The notes beneath the pieces are model-generated. The model saw only the letters and a program-made list of their open reading frames with translations, did not search any database and had not been told where the DNA came from. Both the position numbers and the translations under genes were made by a program. Positions 6,729 through 13,169 of a DNA stretch of 24,230 bases are shown here, one piece after another. Source of the DNA: a virus. The stretch's first letter is position 1. The number at the start of each line of letters is the position of its first letter. The stretch is from positions 1 to 24,230 of the IMG/VR virus record IMGVR_UViG_3300017773_000135; one strand, given 5' to 3'.

Positions 6729-7019
6729 ATGGCATCAAAAAAAGACCCCCGGCTCGCGAGGGCTGGGGTTAGTGGATTCAATAAACCGAAACGGACTCCG
6801 TCCCATCCGAAGAAAAGCCACATTGTTGTTGCAAAGGAAGGTGACAAAATCAAGACAATTAGATTCGGAGAGCAAGGAGCGAAAACGGCGGGAAAACCCA
6901 AAGCGGGTGAATCTGACCGTATGAAAAAGAAACGGGCTAGCTTCAAGGCGCGTCATGCTAAAAATATAGCCAAAGGAAAAATGTCAGCAGCCTACTGGGC
7001 TAACAGAGCGAAGTGGTGA
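6729..7019 (+). CDS. Basic 96-aa conserved phage protein
   Basis: A 96-aa, strongly basic protein preceded by AGAGGTGAT. It begins MASKKDPRLARAGVSGFNKP, carries a short beta-like core HIVVAKEGDKIKTIRFGEQG (31-50) and ends in a Lys/Arg/Ala-rich helix finishing SAAYWANRAKW. I recall close relatives of this sequence in marine phage genomes, typically beside scaffold and capsid genes, but not an assigned function. The TIRFGEQG core flanked by positive charge suggests nucleic-acid or acidic-protein binding. It forms a pair with the next gene, which starts 4 nt downstream. Function unassigned. Confidence 0.8.
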   Translation: MASKKDPRLARAGVSGFNKPKRTPSHPKKSHIVVAKEGDKIKTIRFGEQGAKTAGKPKAGESDRMKKKRASFKARHAKNIAKGKMSAAYWANRAKW

Positions 7020-7023
7020 TCTA

Positions 7024-7419
7024 ATGGCTAGAAGTGACGAACCTAAGTGGAAACGTATTGTTGCAGCAGTAAAAGCAGGCAGCAAAGGCGGAAAACCGGG
7101 TCAATGGTCTGCTAGGAAAGCACAGTTAGCCACACAACGATACAAAAAGTCAGGCGGCAGCTATTCTGGCCCTAAAACTAAAGCCCAAAAGTCATTATCT
7201 AAATGGACAAATGAAAAATGGGGGACAAAATCCGGTAAAAACAGCACACAAGGTAAAAAAGCAACTGGTGAGCGGTATTTACCAAAAAAAGCAAGAGAAA
7301 GCTTAACCAAAAAGGAGTATGCGGCAACTTCCGCAAAGAAACGCAAAGACACCAAGGCGGGTAAACAAGTATCTAAGCAACCTAAAAAGATTGCGAAGAA
7401 AACATCACGTTATAGATGA
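7024..7419 (+). CDS. DUF5872-like basic protein
   Basis: A 131-aa protein very rich in Lys. It shows, in order, WKRIVAAVKAGSKGGKPGQ (9-27), WSARKAQLA (28-36), KSLSKWTNEKWGTKSGK (56-72) and GERYLPKKAR (82-91), and ends KKIAKKTSRYR. The KWTNEKWGTKSGK...GERYLPKKAR combination matches my memory of DUF5872, a family found in marine phages and some large viruses with no established function. The very high positive charge fits DNA or acidic scaffold binding inside the head, which is inference. It starts 4 nt after the previous gene; GGTGAT near the end of that gene may serve as ribosome binding site. Confidence 0.82.
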   Translation: MARSDEPKWKRIVAAVKAGSKGGKPGQWSARKAQLATQRYKKSGGSYSGPKTKAQKSLSKWTNEKWGTKSGKNSTQGKKATGERYLPKKARESLTKKEYAATSAKKRKDTKAGKQVSKQPKKIAKKTSRYR

Positions 7420-7427
7420 GGTAAAAA

Positions 7428-7730
7428 ATGAGTGATAAAGGCATAGTGATACCTACTTGGGCTATCCCATTGGTTGTTAGTTTGTTTGTTGGTGCTGTAT
7501 CTTATGGCGCAGCACAAGCCAACGCTGAAACTACAACTAAAGAAGTTAAACGCATAGAAGTGATAGTGAAAGAGACAGCTAAAAAAGCGGCTGAAAATGG
7601 CCAAGCACAAGCTGTTACAGAAACTAAAGTTGATGCGATTGTTGACTCTTTGGCTCGGCAAGAAAAGATCCAAGAAAAGACTAACGAGCAAATCCAAGCG
7701 TTAGTAGCAGCATTACTCGCTAAAAAGTGA
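7428..7730 (+). CDS. Membrane-anchored coiled-coil protein
   Basis: A 100-aa protein with one N-terminal membrane segment (about residues 8-29, IPTWAIPLVVSLFVGAVSYG) followed by a helical, probably coiled-coil, domain rich in Glu, Lys, Gln and Ala (35-95). GAGGT precedes the ATG. Orientation and function are unknown; the segment could be a signal anchor placing the coiled coil in the periplasm. Its stop overlaps the next gene (GTGA), the first link in a chain of four overlapping small genes. It resembles spanin or holin accessory shapes in outline only and lies far from the lysis cassette, so I do not assign it to lysis. Confidence 0.7.
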   Translation: MSDKGIVIPTWAIPLVVSLFVGAVSYGAAQANAETTTKEVKRIEVIVKETAKKAAENGQAQAVTETKVDAIVDSLARQEKIQEKTNEQIQALVAALLAKK

Positions 7731-7918
7731 AAATGGTGTTTGCCCTCCTTTTCTTCGTTAATGGCGAAGTTGAGGAGGAAAAGACACTGTATTACTTAAA
7801 AAAGCAACACTGTCTGTACATGTGTCAAGAACTAGCAAGACCCTCCAGTAAATATGAGGCAGTTGACTGTGTCTGTAGAGTTATGTGGGTCGATGTAAAG
7901 AATACAGTTGTCAGATGA
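7727..7918 (+). CDS. Small Cys-containing protein of unknown function, copy A
   Basis: Up to 63 aa. The start is either GTG 7727, which overlaps the previous stop as GTGA, or ATG 7733 (61 aa, beginning MVFALLFFVNGEVEEE). The N terminus is short and hydrophobic; the rest contains a C-x-x-x-x-C pair (CLYMC) and a second pair near the end (CVC). It shares an outline with the next gene: an initial VFAL segment, a middle C-x-Y motif, and a terminal Cys followed by a V-D dipeptide. I infer distant paralogy. Similar short VFAL-type proteins occur in marine phages without known function. The cysteines could form disulfides if exported, or bind metal. Confidence 0.6.
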   Translation: MKMVFALLFFVNGEVEEEKTLYYLKKQHCLYMCQELARPSSKYEAVDCVCRVMWVDVKNTVVR

Positions 7919-8157
7919 AGCAGTTAGTATTTGCTCTAATGCTGGAAACGCTGACTGCCGATGGTTTTGTAATCGAAACAGAAGAGTACGGTGTATGGGC
8001 TGATCTAAACAAATGCACATACTTTAGTAGAAGTATTAGTTTGCAAGGCGTTGAAGGCACGGCAGGTATTACATTTAAAGAAGCATACCCTGTTCCTATA
8101 CGGGCGTACTGTAAACCTAAGTACGTAGACCCAGAAATAACAGAGATATTTAAATGA
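7915..8157 (+). CDS. Small Cys-containing protein of unknown function, copy B
   Basis: ATG 7915 overlaps the previous stop as ATGA and gives 80 aa beginning MKQLVFALMLETLTADGFV. The frame is open upstream to an earlier ATG at 7885, but the 4-nt overlap and the match to its neighbour's N terminus favour 7915. It has a short hydrophobic start, CTYFSRS in the middle and AYCKPKYVD near the end. The two cysteines sit where the neighbour has its cysteine pairs. No enzyme motif is seen. Its ATGA junction to the next gene suggests tight translational coupling and fixed stoichiometry. Confidence 0.65.
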   Translation: MKQLVFALMLETLTADGFVIETEEYGVWADLNKCTYFSRSISLQGVEGTAGITFKEAYPVPIRAYCKPKYVDPEITEIFK

Positions 8158-8258
8158 TATCAGGTCAAGATTGGTCGGACATAAATACGTGGGTAGGGTT
8201 GGCTCTCGCCTTGATTCTCTTTGGGTTCACTGTTGTGAGTCTTATATTCTACACGTAA
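8154..8258 (+). CDS. 34-aa single-span membrane miniprotein
   Basis: ATG 8154 overlaps the previous stop as ATGA. The 34-aa peptide begins MISGQDWSDINTWVG and then runs LALALILFGFTVVSLIF as one membrane-spanning helix, ending YT. It is the fourth gene in an overlapping chain (7428-8258) and the last before the capsid promoter. Its size and layout (DWSD followed by a single helix) match the 34-aa product at 21185-21289 in the lysis cassette. A short helper of a membrane complex is plausible; the role is unknown. Confidence 0.68.
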   Translation: MISGQDWSDINTWVGLALALILFGFTVVSLIFYT

Positions 8259-8272
8259 GTGTTGCATTGTTA

Positions 8273-8292
8273 TAATACCTATACTAATATTG
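8273..8292 (+). promoter_or_regulatory. Promoter-like 20-bp motif before the capsid gene
   Basis: TAATACCTATACTAATATTG lies 14 nt after the stop of the small membrane gene and 217 nt before the capsid ATG. Its first six bases (TAATAC) are those of T7-type promoters. It also contains TATAAT (8271-8276), which could be a sigma-70 -10 box, but I see no -35 element at the right distance. It closely matches the copies at 835-854, 21936-21955 and 331-350 (minus strand). Inferred to give dedicated capsid transcription. Confidence 0.65.
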
Positions 8293-8509
8293 TACATACG
8301 TCCATCCCTACGATATGGGGTCGGCCCGTAGCCGTAAAAAACGTATCCCTCGCCTACAAAGGCGTAAAACCTGTCGAGGTCGCACCTCGTTAATAAGCGC
8401 TAGTTCGTTGTCCCACGATACGGGAATACGGATTAGCCGCTCCTTTAAGTCGGCTGATAAGGCGGCATGTGCCGCATAAATTATTTTGTCAATTTAATAG
8501 GAGGCCATC
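8293..8509 (+). promoter_or_regulatory. Structured 5' leader of the capsid mRNA
   Basis: This 217-nt stretch contains several potential hairpins in order: CCCTA/TATGGG (8306-8319, one-base bulge); CGCC-tacaaa-GGCG (8351-8364); CGAGGT-cgc-ACCTCG (8375-8389); ATTAGCCG paired with CGGCTGAT (8432-8458, one G-U pair); and GCGGC-atgt-GCCGC (8462-8475). Two imperfect copies of a CCC..ACGATA..GGG...TAGCCG block lie at 8306-8334 and 8412-8439. A T-poor A/T stretch and the strong AGGAGG ribosome binding site follow. A 54-codon Arg/Lys-rich frame (8315-8479) also exists but lacks a ribosome binding site. I favour an RNA leader affecting stability or translation; it is not a tRNA and matches no riboswitch I know. 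Confidence 0.5.
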
Positions 8510-9655
8510 ATGGCTTTAACAAACTTCGGTACGCTTACTGGCGACCAACTCCAAATGTGGAGCCGCGACTTCTGGAAAGTAGCTCGCAACCAATCTTTCA
8601 TCAACCAGTTCGCTGGTTCTGGTTCAAACGCAATGGTACAGCGCGTAACTGAACTAACTAAAAATCAAAAAGGCACTAAAGCTAACATCACTTTGCTTGC
8701 TGACATGACTGGCGACGGCATCACTGGTGACAACACGTTGGAAGGAAATGAAGAAGCCCTCCGCGCGTATGACATAACCATCGAGCTTGATCAGTTGCGA
8801 TTTGCAAACAGAATTGCTGGCCGAATGACTGACCAGAAGACTGTTGTTAATTTCCGAGAGCAATCTCGTGACGCACTTGCTTATGCAATGGCTGATCGAT
8901 GTGACCAGTTAGCATTCTTGTCTCTATCTGGTGTTGCATACACTCACAAGAACAATGGTGGTCTACGGGCTACTTCTAGCTCTGCTGGACACGAGTTGGT
9001 TGACCTTGAGTTTGCGTCAGACGTGTCTGCCCCTACTTCAGCTCGCCACCTTCGAGTAGACGGCGACGACCTTCTTGCTGGTGACACTACTGCTCTGGTA
9101 GCTGGTGACACTCTGAAGTATCGCCACATTGTTAACCTCAAGGCTTACGCTAAAGATAACTACATCCGTGGTATTCGTGGTGCTGGTAACCAGGAAACTT
9201 TCCACATGTTTGTTACTCCACAGCAAATGGCTGACCTCAAGCTTGATGCAGACTTCATCGCTAACGTTCGTAACGCTGGCGTTCGAGGAGCTTCTAACAG
9301 CTTGTTCGCTGGTTCTTCATCGTTGATGGTTGACGGTGTAATGATCCATGAGTTCCGTCATGTGTTTAACACTTCTGGTGCTACTACTGGTTCTTCATCT
9401 AACGCTGGCGCAGCTGGCTACAAGTGGGGCGCAGCAGCTAACGTAGTTGGCGGGCGTGCTCTGTTCTGTGGTGCTCAGGCCCTAGCTATGGCTGACATTG
9501 GTTTGCCTGAAATGGTTGAAGATACTTTCGATTATGGCAACCAGTCTGGTATCTCTGTAGGCAAGATCTTCGGACTTCGCAAGCCTAAGTACAATTCTGA
9601 CATTTCAGGATCTGTACAGGACTTCGGCGTTATCTGTCTAGATTCTGCACAGTAA
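8510..9655 (+). CDS. Major capsid protein, DUF4043/N4-gp56-like
   Basis: A 381-aa protein with the strongest ribosome binding site in the window (AGGAGG). Residues 13-32 (QLQMWSRDFWKVARNQSFIN) and GITGDNTLEGNEEAL (70-84), followed by a DQLRFANRIAGRM segment (94-106) and NFREQSRDALAYAMADRCDQ (114-133), are the signature I associate with DUF4043/N4 gp56 capsid proteins. Length agrees with that family. It builds the icosahedral shell over the scaffold encoded upstream. It stands alone in a cassette with its own promoter-like motif, a structured leader and a terminator directly after the stop, as expected for the most abundant virion protein. Codons look less A-rich than in neighbouring small genes, consistent with high expression. 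Confidence 0.9.
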   Translation: MALTNFGTLTGDQLQMWSRDFWKVARNQSFINQFAGSGSNAMVQRVTELTKNQKGTKANITLLADMTGDGITGDNTLEGNEEALRAYDITIELDQLRFANRIAGRMTDQKTVVNFREQSRDALAYAMADRCDQLAFLSLSGVAYTHKNNGGLRATSSSAGHELVDLEFASDVSAPTSARHLRVDGDDLLAGDTTALVAGDTLKYRHIVNLKAYAKDNYIRGIRGAGNQETFHMFVTPQQMADLKLDADFIANVRNAGVRGASNSLFAGSSSLMVDGVMIHEFRHVFNTSGATTGSSSNAGAAGYKWGAAANVVGGRALFCGAQALAMADIGLPEMVEDTFDYGNQSGISVGKIFGLRKPKYNSDISGSVQDFGVICLDSAQ

Positions 9656-9662
9656 GACAACC

Positions 9663-9688
9663 GCCCCCTCTTCGGAGGGGGCTTTTTA
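9663..9688 (+). terminator. Rho-independent terminator after the capsid gene
   Basis: A perfect 8-bp stem GCCCCCTC (9663-9670) / GAGGGGGC (9675-9682) closes a TTCG tetraloop and is followed by TTTTT. It begins 8 nt after the capsid stop codon. Some read-through must feed the next gene, since no promoter-like motif is visible in the 18 nt between it and ATG 9707. Confidence 0.95.
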
Positions 9689-9706
9689 TTTATATAGGAG
9701 TTAATC

Positions 9707-10084
9707 ATGAAGATTGTTAGTGAAACGTCATTAAGAGTGACCACCCTAGGTGGAACAGCCGTTTTGTTTGAAGCGGGCGTTCCAAGAGAGATAGCAGAAG
9801 AAGTTGGCTTATTAGCGATACAGATGGGCGCGAAAGAATATAACGACAAATATGTCGAAGAACAAAATGCTGAAGAAGCAGTGTTCGAAGAAGTAATTGA
9901 AGAAGCACCTGTCGTACCCACATCTGATCTTGTAACAGTACTTGAGAAGATGATGGACGAAGGTGACCCAAAGAATTTTAAAACCGACGGTTATCCCAAA
10001 GCAGCAGTAGTTAACAAAGCTATGGGAAGAACGGTCGATACAGATGAACGGGAAGCAGCCTGGGAATCGATACTCAACTCATAG
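9707..10084 (+). CDS. Small acidic head-region protein
   Basis: A 125-aa protein with AGGAG before the ATG. The N-terminal 45 residues look like a small beta/helix unit (TLGGTAVLFEAGVPREIAEE). An acidic linker (about 46-68) follows. The C-terminal domain (about 70-125) reads DLVTVLEKMMDEGDPKNF, GYPKAAVVNKAMGR and DEREAAWESI, a helix-rich pattern I recall at the ends of small proteins placed between capsid and adaptor genes in other phages. A head decoration, completion or assembly role fits the position but is inference. It is the first gene after the capsid terminator. Confidence 0.7.
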   Translation: MKIVSETSLRVTTLGGTAVLFEAGVPREIAEEVGLLAIQMGAKEYNDKYVEEQNAEEAVFEEVIEEAPVVPTSDLVTVLEKMMDEGDPKNFKTDGYPKAAVVNKAMGRTVDTDEREAAWESILNS

Positions 10085-10093
10085 GTATATATC

Positions 10094-10777
10094 ATGGCAG
10101 TCACAGTACAAAGCGTAATAGATAGGGCACAAACAGTACTTCAGGATACAACGGGTGTTAGATGGCCAGTTGTTGGAGAGCTAGTGTTATGGATCAACGA
10201 CGCTCAAAGAGAGATCGCTTTATTAAAACCTGATGCAAGCGCGGCAAACGAAACCGTTCCTTTAGTCACTGGAACAAAGCAGTCTATTCCTACTGGTGGC
10301 AACCGTTTATTAAAAGTAGTTAGAAATATGTCAGCTGCAAGCAGCGGAACTGGTAAGCGGTCGGTCCGATTAGTTGATAGAGAAGTACTTGATGCTCAGA
10401 GCCCTGATTGGCATGACCCCTCCGTGAGTGGTGACGCAGCACACTCTGCAATTGTAAAACACTATGTTTATGACGAGGCTAACCCCCGTAATTTTTACGT
10501 CTATCCTGGTGTGGCGGGTAATGCCTATTTAGAGATTATTTACTCTTCAAACCCAGCTACTGTAGCTCAAGATGGAACACTATCTATACCTGATATTTAT
10601 GCAAACGCGATTATGAACTATGTCTTGTACATGGCATACATGAAAGATGCGGAGTATGCAGGTAACGCTCAGCGAGCTAGCAGCCACTTCCAACTGTTTA
10701 CTGCATCGGTAACAGGTAAAGGGCAGATAGATGCTATGACTAATCCAAATATGGAACGTAGAACAGCGGCGGTATAA
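10094..10777 (+). CDS. Head-tail adaptor, DUF6682-like
   Basis: A 227-aa protein with AGGT upstream. It matches my memory of DUF6682 phage proteins: VIDRAQTVLQDTTGVRW (8-24), LVLWINDAQREIALLKPDA (30-48), the loop RLVDREVLDAQSPDW (92-106), VKHYVYDEANPRNFYVYPG (121-139) and a terminal helix NAIMNYVLYMAYMKDAEYAG (171-190). The WINDAQREI helix and KDAEYAGNAQRA repeat resemble adaptor proteins that dock under the portal (P22 gp4 type). It is placed after the capsid genes, together with a second adaptor-like protein, as in other short-tailed phages. The structural role is inferred from position and pattern. Confidence 0.78.
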   Translation: MAVTVQSVIDRAQTVLQDTTGVRWPVVGELVLWINDAQREIALLKPDASAANETVPLVTGTKQSIPTGGNRLLKVVRNMSAASSGTGKRSVRLVDREVLDAQSPDWHDPSVSGDAAHSAIVKHYVYDEANPRNFYVYPGVAGNAYLEIIYSSNPATVAQDGTLSIPDIYANAIMNYVLYMAYMKDAEYAGNAQRASSHFQLFTASVTGKGQIDAMTNPNMERRTAAV

Positions 10778-10779
10778 AT

Positions 10780-11460
10780 ATGGCGATTTCTTATGAGACG
10801 CTTCTCCCTGAAATACTGCCTATGGTGTATGGGTGTCCAGATACGTTAGTTGAAAATAGTATTAGGTCAGCTGTAATAGAACTGTGCGAAAAAGCCAGTG
10901 TATATCAGGCTGAATTGGACCCACTAACTACAGTGGCTAATATTTATGAGTATGATCTTGAGCCCCCATCAGGTACTACAGTACAAAAGATTCTGTGGGT
11001 ATCGCATCTTGGCAAAGATTTAGAACCCCTTACTTCTACCCTTTTAGAGCAACGTATACCTAAATGGCGTGAGGGCAACGGCGTCCCTGAATATTATGTT
11101 CAGCAAGGCGCTAGTCTTTTTTGGCTAGCCCCTATACCAACTTCTACTAGCGTAGGCAGTACTATTTTAAGGGCCGTTCTAAAGCCTACGCACACAAGCA
11201 CAGCCTGCGACAACGATGTGATGAATGACTATAGGGACACTATTATTAATGGTGCCCTCTTCCGGCTGTTAAGAATCCCAAACAAAGATTGGACTGACCT
11301 TACCGGGGCTCAAGTCTACAGCACTCTATTTAACCAAGGTGTTACTGCAGCTGAACGCAAAGCGCGGGGCGCGGACACCGGTGTAGCTAGAACGGTTAAG
11401 TATGGCGGAACTTCAGGAGCGTGGAGAACAAGGCGCAGGCGTTATGGTAACGGGGGTTAA
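10780..11460 (+). CDS. Second adaptor/tail-tube-like protein
   Basis: A 226-aa protein starting 2 nt after its neighbour. It opens with LLPEILPMVYGCPDTLVENSIR, has GVPEYYVQQGASLFWLAPIP (101-120) in the middle, and a conserved helix MNDYRDTIINGALFRLLRIP (148-167) followed by KDWTDLTGAQVYSTLFNQGV (169-188). The D..I..GAL..L...P...W.D...A..Y...F pattern recurs in phage connector and tail-tubular-A-like proteins. The C terminus is Arg/Gly-rich (GAWRTRRRRYGNGG). Likely it joins the portal/adaptor ring to the tail. No larger nozzle gene follows in this window. The family name is not certain. Confidence 0.7.
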   Translation: MAISYETLLPEILPMVYGCPDTLVENSIRSAVIELCEKASVYQAELDPLTTVANIYEYDLEPPSGTTVQKILWVSHLGKDLEPLTSTLLEQRIPKWREGNGVPEYYVQQGASLFWLAPIPTSTSVGSTILRAVLKPTHTSTACDNDVMNDYRDTIINGALFRLLRIPNKDWTDLTGAQVYSTLFNQGVTAAERKARGADTGVARTVKYGGTSGAWRTRRRRYGNGG

Positions 11461-11857
11461 TCCTGTTATCTCGGATATTGAAGAAAATATCCACTGGGTA
11501 GCTCCAGCGATTGAAGAAATTTTAGAAGCTAACCCGCAGCTAACTTATACAGCAGCGGACGTATATTTAGCTTGCAAACAGGATCAAGCGACGTTGTGGA
11601 CAACTAAAGACGGGATGGTTGTAACAACAGGAGAAACAGACCTGTTTACTAATGAAAGAACAATGCTTGTTTGGATAGCGTGGGCTTGGGAACGAGGTAA
11701 TAACTTAGTCACAAAGCATCAAGATTTTTTTATAGAGCAAGCCAAGATTGGTGGGTTTAAAAAATTAGAAGTTAGATCAGCAGTACCCGAGCTAAAGGAT
11801 TACGTTTTATCTCAGGGCTGGCAACTAGATACGATTGTTTATACGAGAGATGTGTAA
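11444..11857 (+). CDS. Possible GNAT-fold-like protein near tail genes
   Basis: With ATG 11444 the product is 137 aa, beginning MVTGVNPVISDIE, and overlaps the previous gene by 17 nt. The frame is open to an upstream ATG at 11402 (151 aa), but that adds residues forced by the deep overlap. Features: VWIAWAWERGNNLV in the middle, then IEQAKIGGFKKLEVRSAVPE and YVLSQGWQLDTIVYTRDV at the end. This closing pattern (helix-G-beta-S.....GW....-Y) resembles the second half of GNAT acetyltransferase-like folds seen in phage structural clusters. I see no clear acetyl-CoA loop (Q/R-x-x-G-x-G/A), so activity is doubtful. Function unresolved. Confidence 0.68.
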   Translation: MVTGVNPVISDIEENIHWVAPAIEEILEANPQLTYTAADVYLACKQDQATLWTTKDGMVVTTGETDLFTNERTMLVWIAWAWERGNNLVTKHQDFFIEQAKIGGFKKLEVRSAVPELKDYVLSQGWQLDTIVYTRDV

Positions 11858-12528
11858 TGGGAAGTAAACCGAAAGCACAAGATTACGAAGCCTCTGACGC
11901 AGAGAAAGCATCAGCGTCTGTAGCGATGGCAGAGTATAAATACTTTAAAGAAAAGTATGATCCTCTACTGCAAAAGATGCGCGATCAATCTTTGCGAGAT
12001 GACTCAGCAAAAACGCTACGGGGGCGCGCAAATGCAGATACTATGCAGGCCCTTTCTAAGAATTCAGCTCAGCGATCACTAAGAGGTGAGGACAGCGGTG
12101 ACTTATCTCAAGCACTACAAGGTCAGTTGGGCATAGCAAACAAATCTGGACTTGATATTAAGAACAAAATGCAAACGAGTGTTCTTGGTACAGCCCGCGG
12201 TCAGGCTGCTGATGCGCAGACAGGTATGGCTCAAGCCGCTAATTTGGCTACGTCTCAGGCTCTTACTAGAGCAAAAGCTAAACAGCAGGTTGCTGACGCA
12301 AAAATGACTGCAGCAGGTCAAGTAGCAGGCGCTGCTCTCATGCAGGGTATGCAGAACAAAGCAACTTCAGGTACTAAAGAAGGTGCAATGCCAGACGGTC
12401 AGATGGGGCCCGGAGCGCCGGAGACAGTCACAGGCTCTTTCTTTAATCCTGTTAATGATGCGGGGCAATCTGTCACAGGGTTCGGCAATCGTTTAGGTTA
12501 CACGAATTATTTCGGAGGAAGTATTTAA
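11857..12528 (+). CDS. Putative internal virion protein, small
   Basis: A 223-aa protein whose ATG overlaps the previous stop by one base (TAATG). It is rich in Ala, Gln, Lys and Met and largely helical. The N terminus is charged (YKYFKEKYDPLLQKMRDQSL), a central stretch is Ala/Gln-rich (QALTRAKAKQQVADAKMTAA, with AGQVAGAALMQGM at about 155), and the C terminus is Gly/Asn-rich. This composition and the order small, small, medium, giant resemble the T7 gp14-gp15-gp16 ejection set, where the smallest protein inserts in the outer membrane. No sequence signature proves this; the assignment rests on context and composition. Confidence 0.6.
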   Translation: MGSKPKAQDYEASDAEKASASVAMAEYKYFKEKYDPLLQKMRDQSLRDDSAKTLRGRANADTMQALSKNSAQRSLRGEDSGDLSQALQGQLGIANKSGLDIKNKMQTSVLGTARGQAADAQTGMAQAANLATSQALTRAKAKQQVADAKMTAAGQVAGAALMQGMQNKATSGTKEGAMPDGQMGPGAPETVTGSFFNPVNDAGQSVTGFGNRLGYTNYFGGSI

Positions 12529-13157
12529 TGTCACAGCTACCTGGAAGTTTTATGTATGGTATGTCCACTATGCCAGCTGACGTAACTCAGGCTCAGCGAG
12601 GTGGGTATCAAAACGCTTATTCTGGTAACAGTATAGGTTTGCCGTCAGTAAGTGACCCAGATGCTGCTTATGCGTCAATGACGCGTCAGGAATATCTTGA
12701 CTATGTCAATAATTATCGCGGGTTTGAAGAAAAACTCCTCGAAGATGTGCAAAACGATACTTCGCTTATAGATGCAGCAAGAGAAGATGCAGCTGCTGCT
12801 TCCGGCATCGCAGCGGGTGTTGCTACTAGAAATGCTAGTCGTTATGGCGCTGCCTTAACCCCTGCTCAAATGCAACAACAAACACGATCCTTGGATCGGG
12901 CTAATACGTTAGGGACAGTTCAATCTGTAAGTGACGCGCGTGTTGCCCAGAGAGAAGCAAACACCGCCAAACTTGCAGATTTAATCAACATAGGCCAGGG
13001 CGTAAATCGTTCTTCACTTAGTCAGATGGGCTCCGCAGCTCAAAATGCTACACAACGACAAAATGCCTTTGAGGCTGCAAAAGCACAGTCTAAAGCACAA
13101 ACTTACAGCACCATTGGTAGCTTAGGTGCTATGGCCATTATGGCCTTCGCATTTTAG
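12528..13157 (+). CDS. Putative internal virion protein with hydrophobic C terminus
   Basis: A 209-aa protein joined to its neighbour by TAATG overlap, with GGAGG upstream. It contains long Ala/Gln/Asn helices (AAASGIAAGVATRNASRYGA; LTPAQMQQQTRSLDRANTLG) and ends in a short hydrophobic segment IGSLGAMAIMAFAF (about 196-209). A terminal membrane-seeking tail on an amphipathic helical protein is consistent with an ejection protein that enters a host membrane, as proposed for T7 gp14. It could also be a minor tail component. Context among likely internal virion genes favours the former. Confidence 0.6.
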   Translation: MSQLPGSFMYGMSTMPADVTQAQRGGYQNAYSGNSIGLPSVSDPDAAYASMTRQEYLDYVNNYRGFEEKLLEDVQNDTSLIDAAREDAAAASGIAAGVATRNASRYGAALTPAQMQQQTRSLDRANTLGTVQSVSDARVAQREANTAKLADLINIGQGVNRSSLSQMGSAAQNATQRQNAFEAAKAQSKAQTYSTIGSLGAMAIMAFAF

Positions 13158-13169
13158 AGAGATATTTTT

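Noticed and set aside
8315-8479. 54-codon Arg/Lys-rich open frame in the capsid leader
   Set aside because: No ribosome binding site precedes its ATG, and the stretch is better explained by several hairpins. Kept only as an alternative in the leader entry.
8259-8509. tRNA or known riboswitch in the capsid leader
   Set aside because: No acceptor/T-arm pattern with a TTCGA-type loop, and no riboswitch core I recognise; hairpins are serial rather than cloverleaf.
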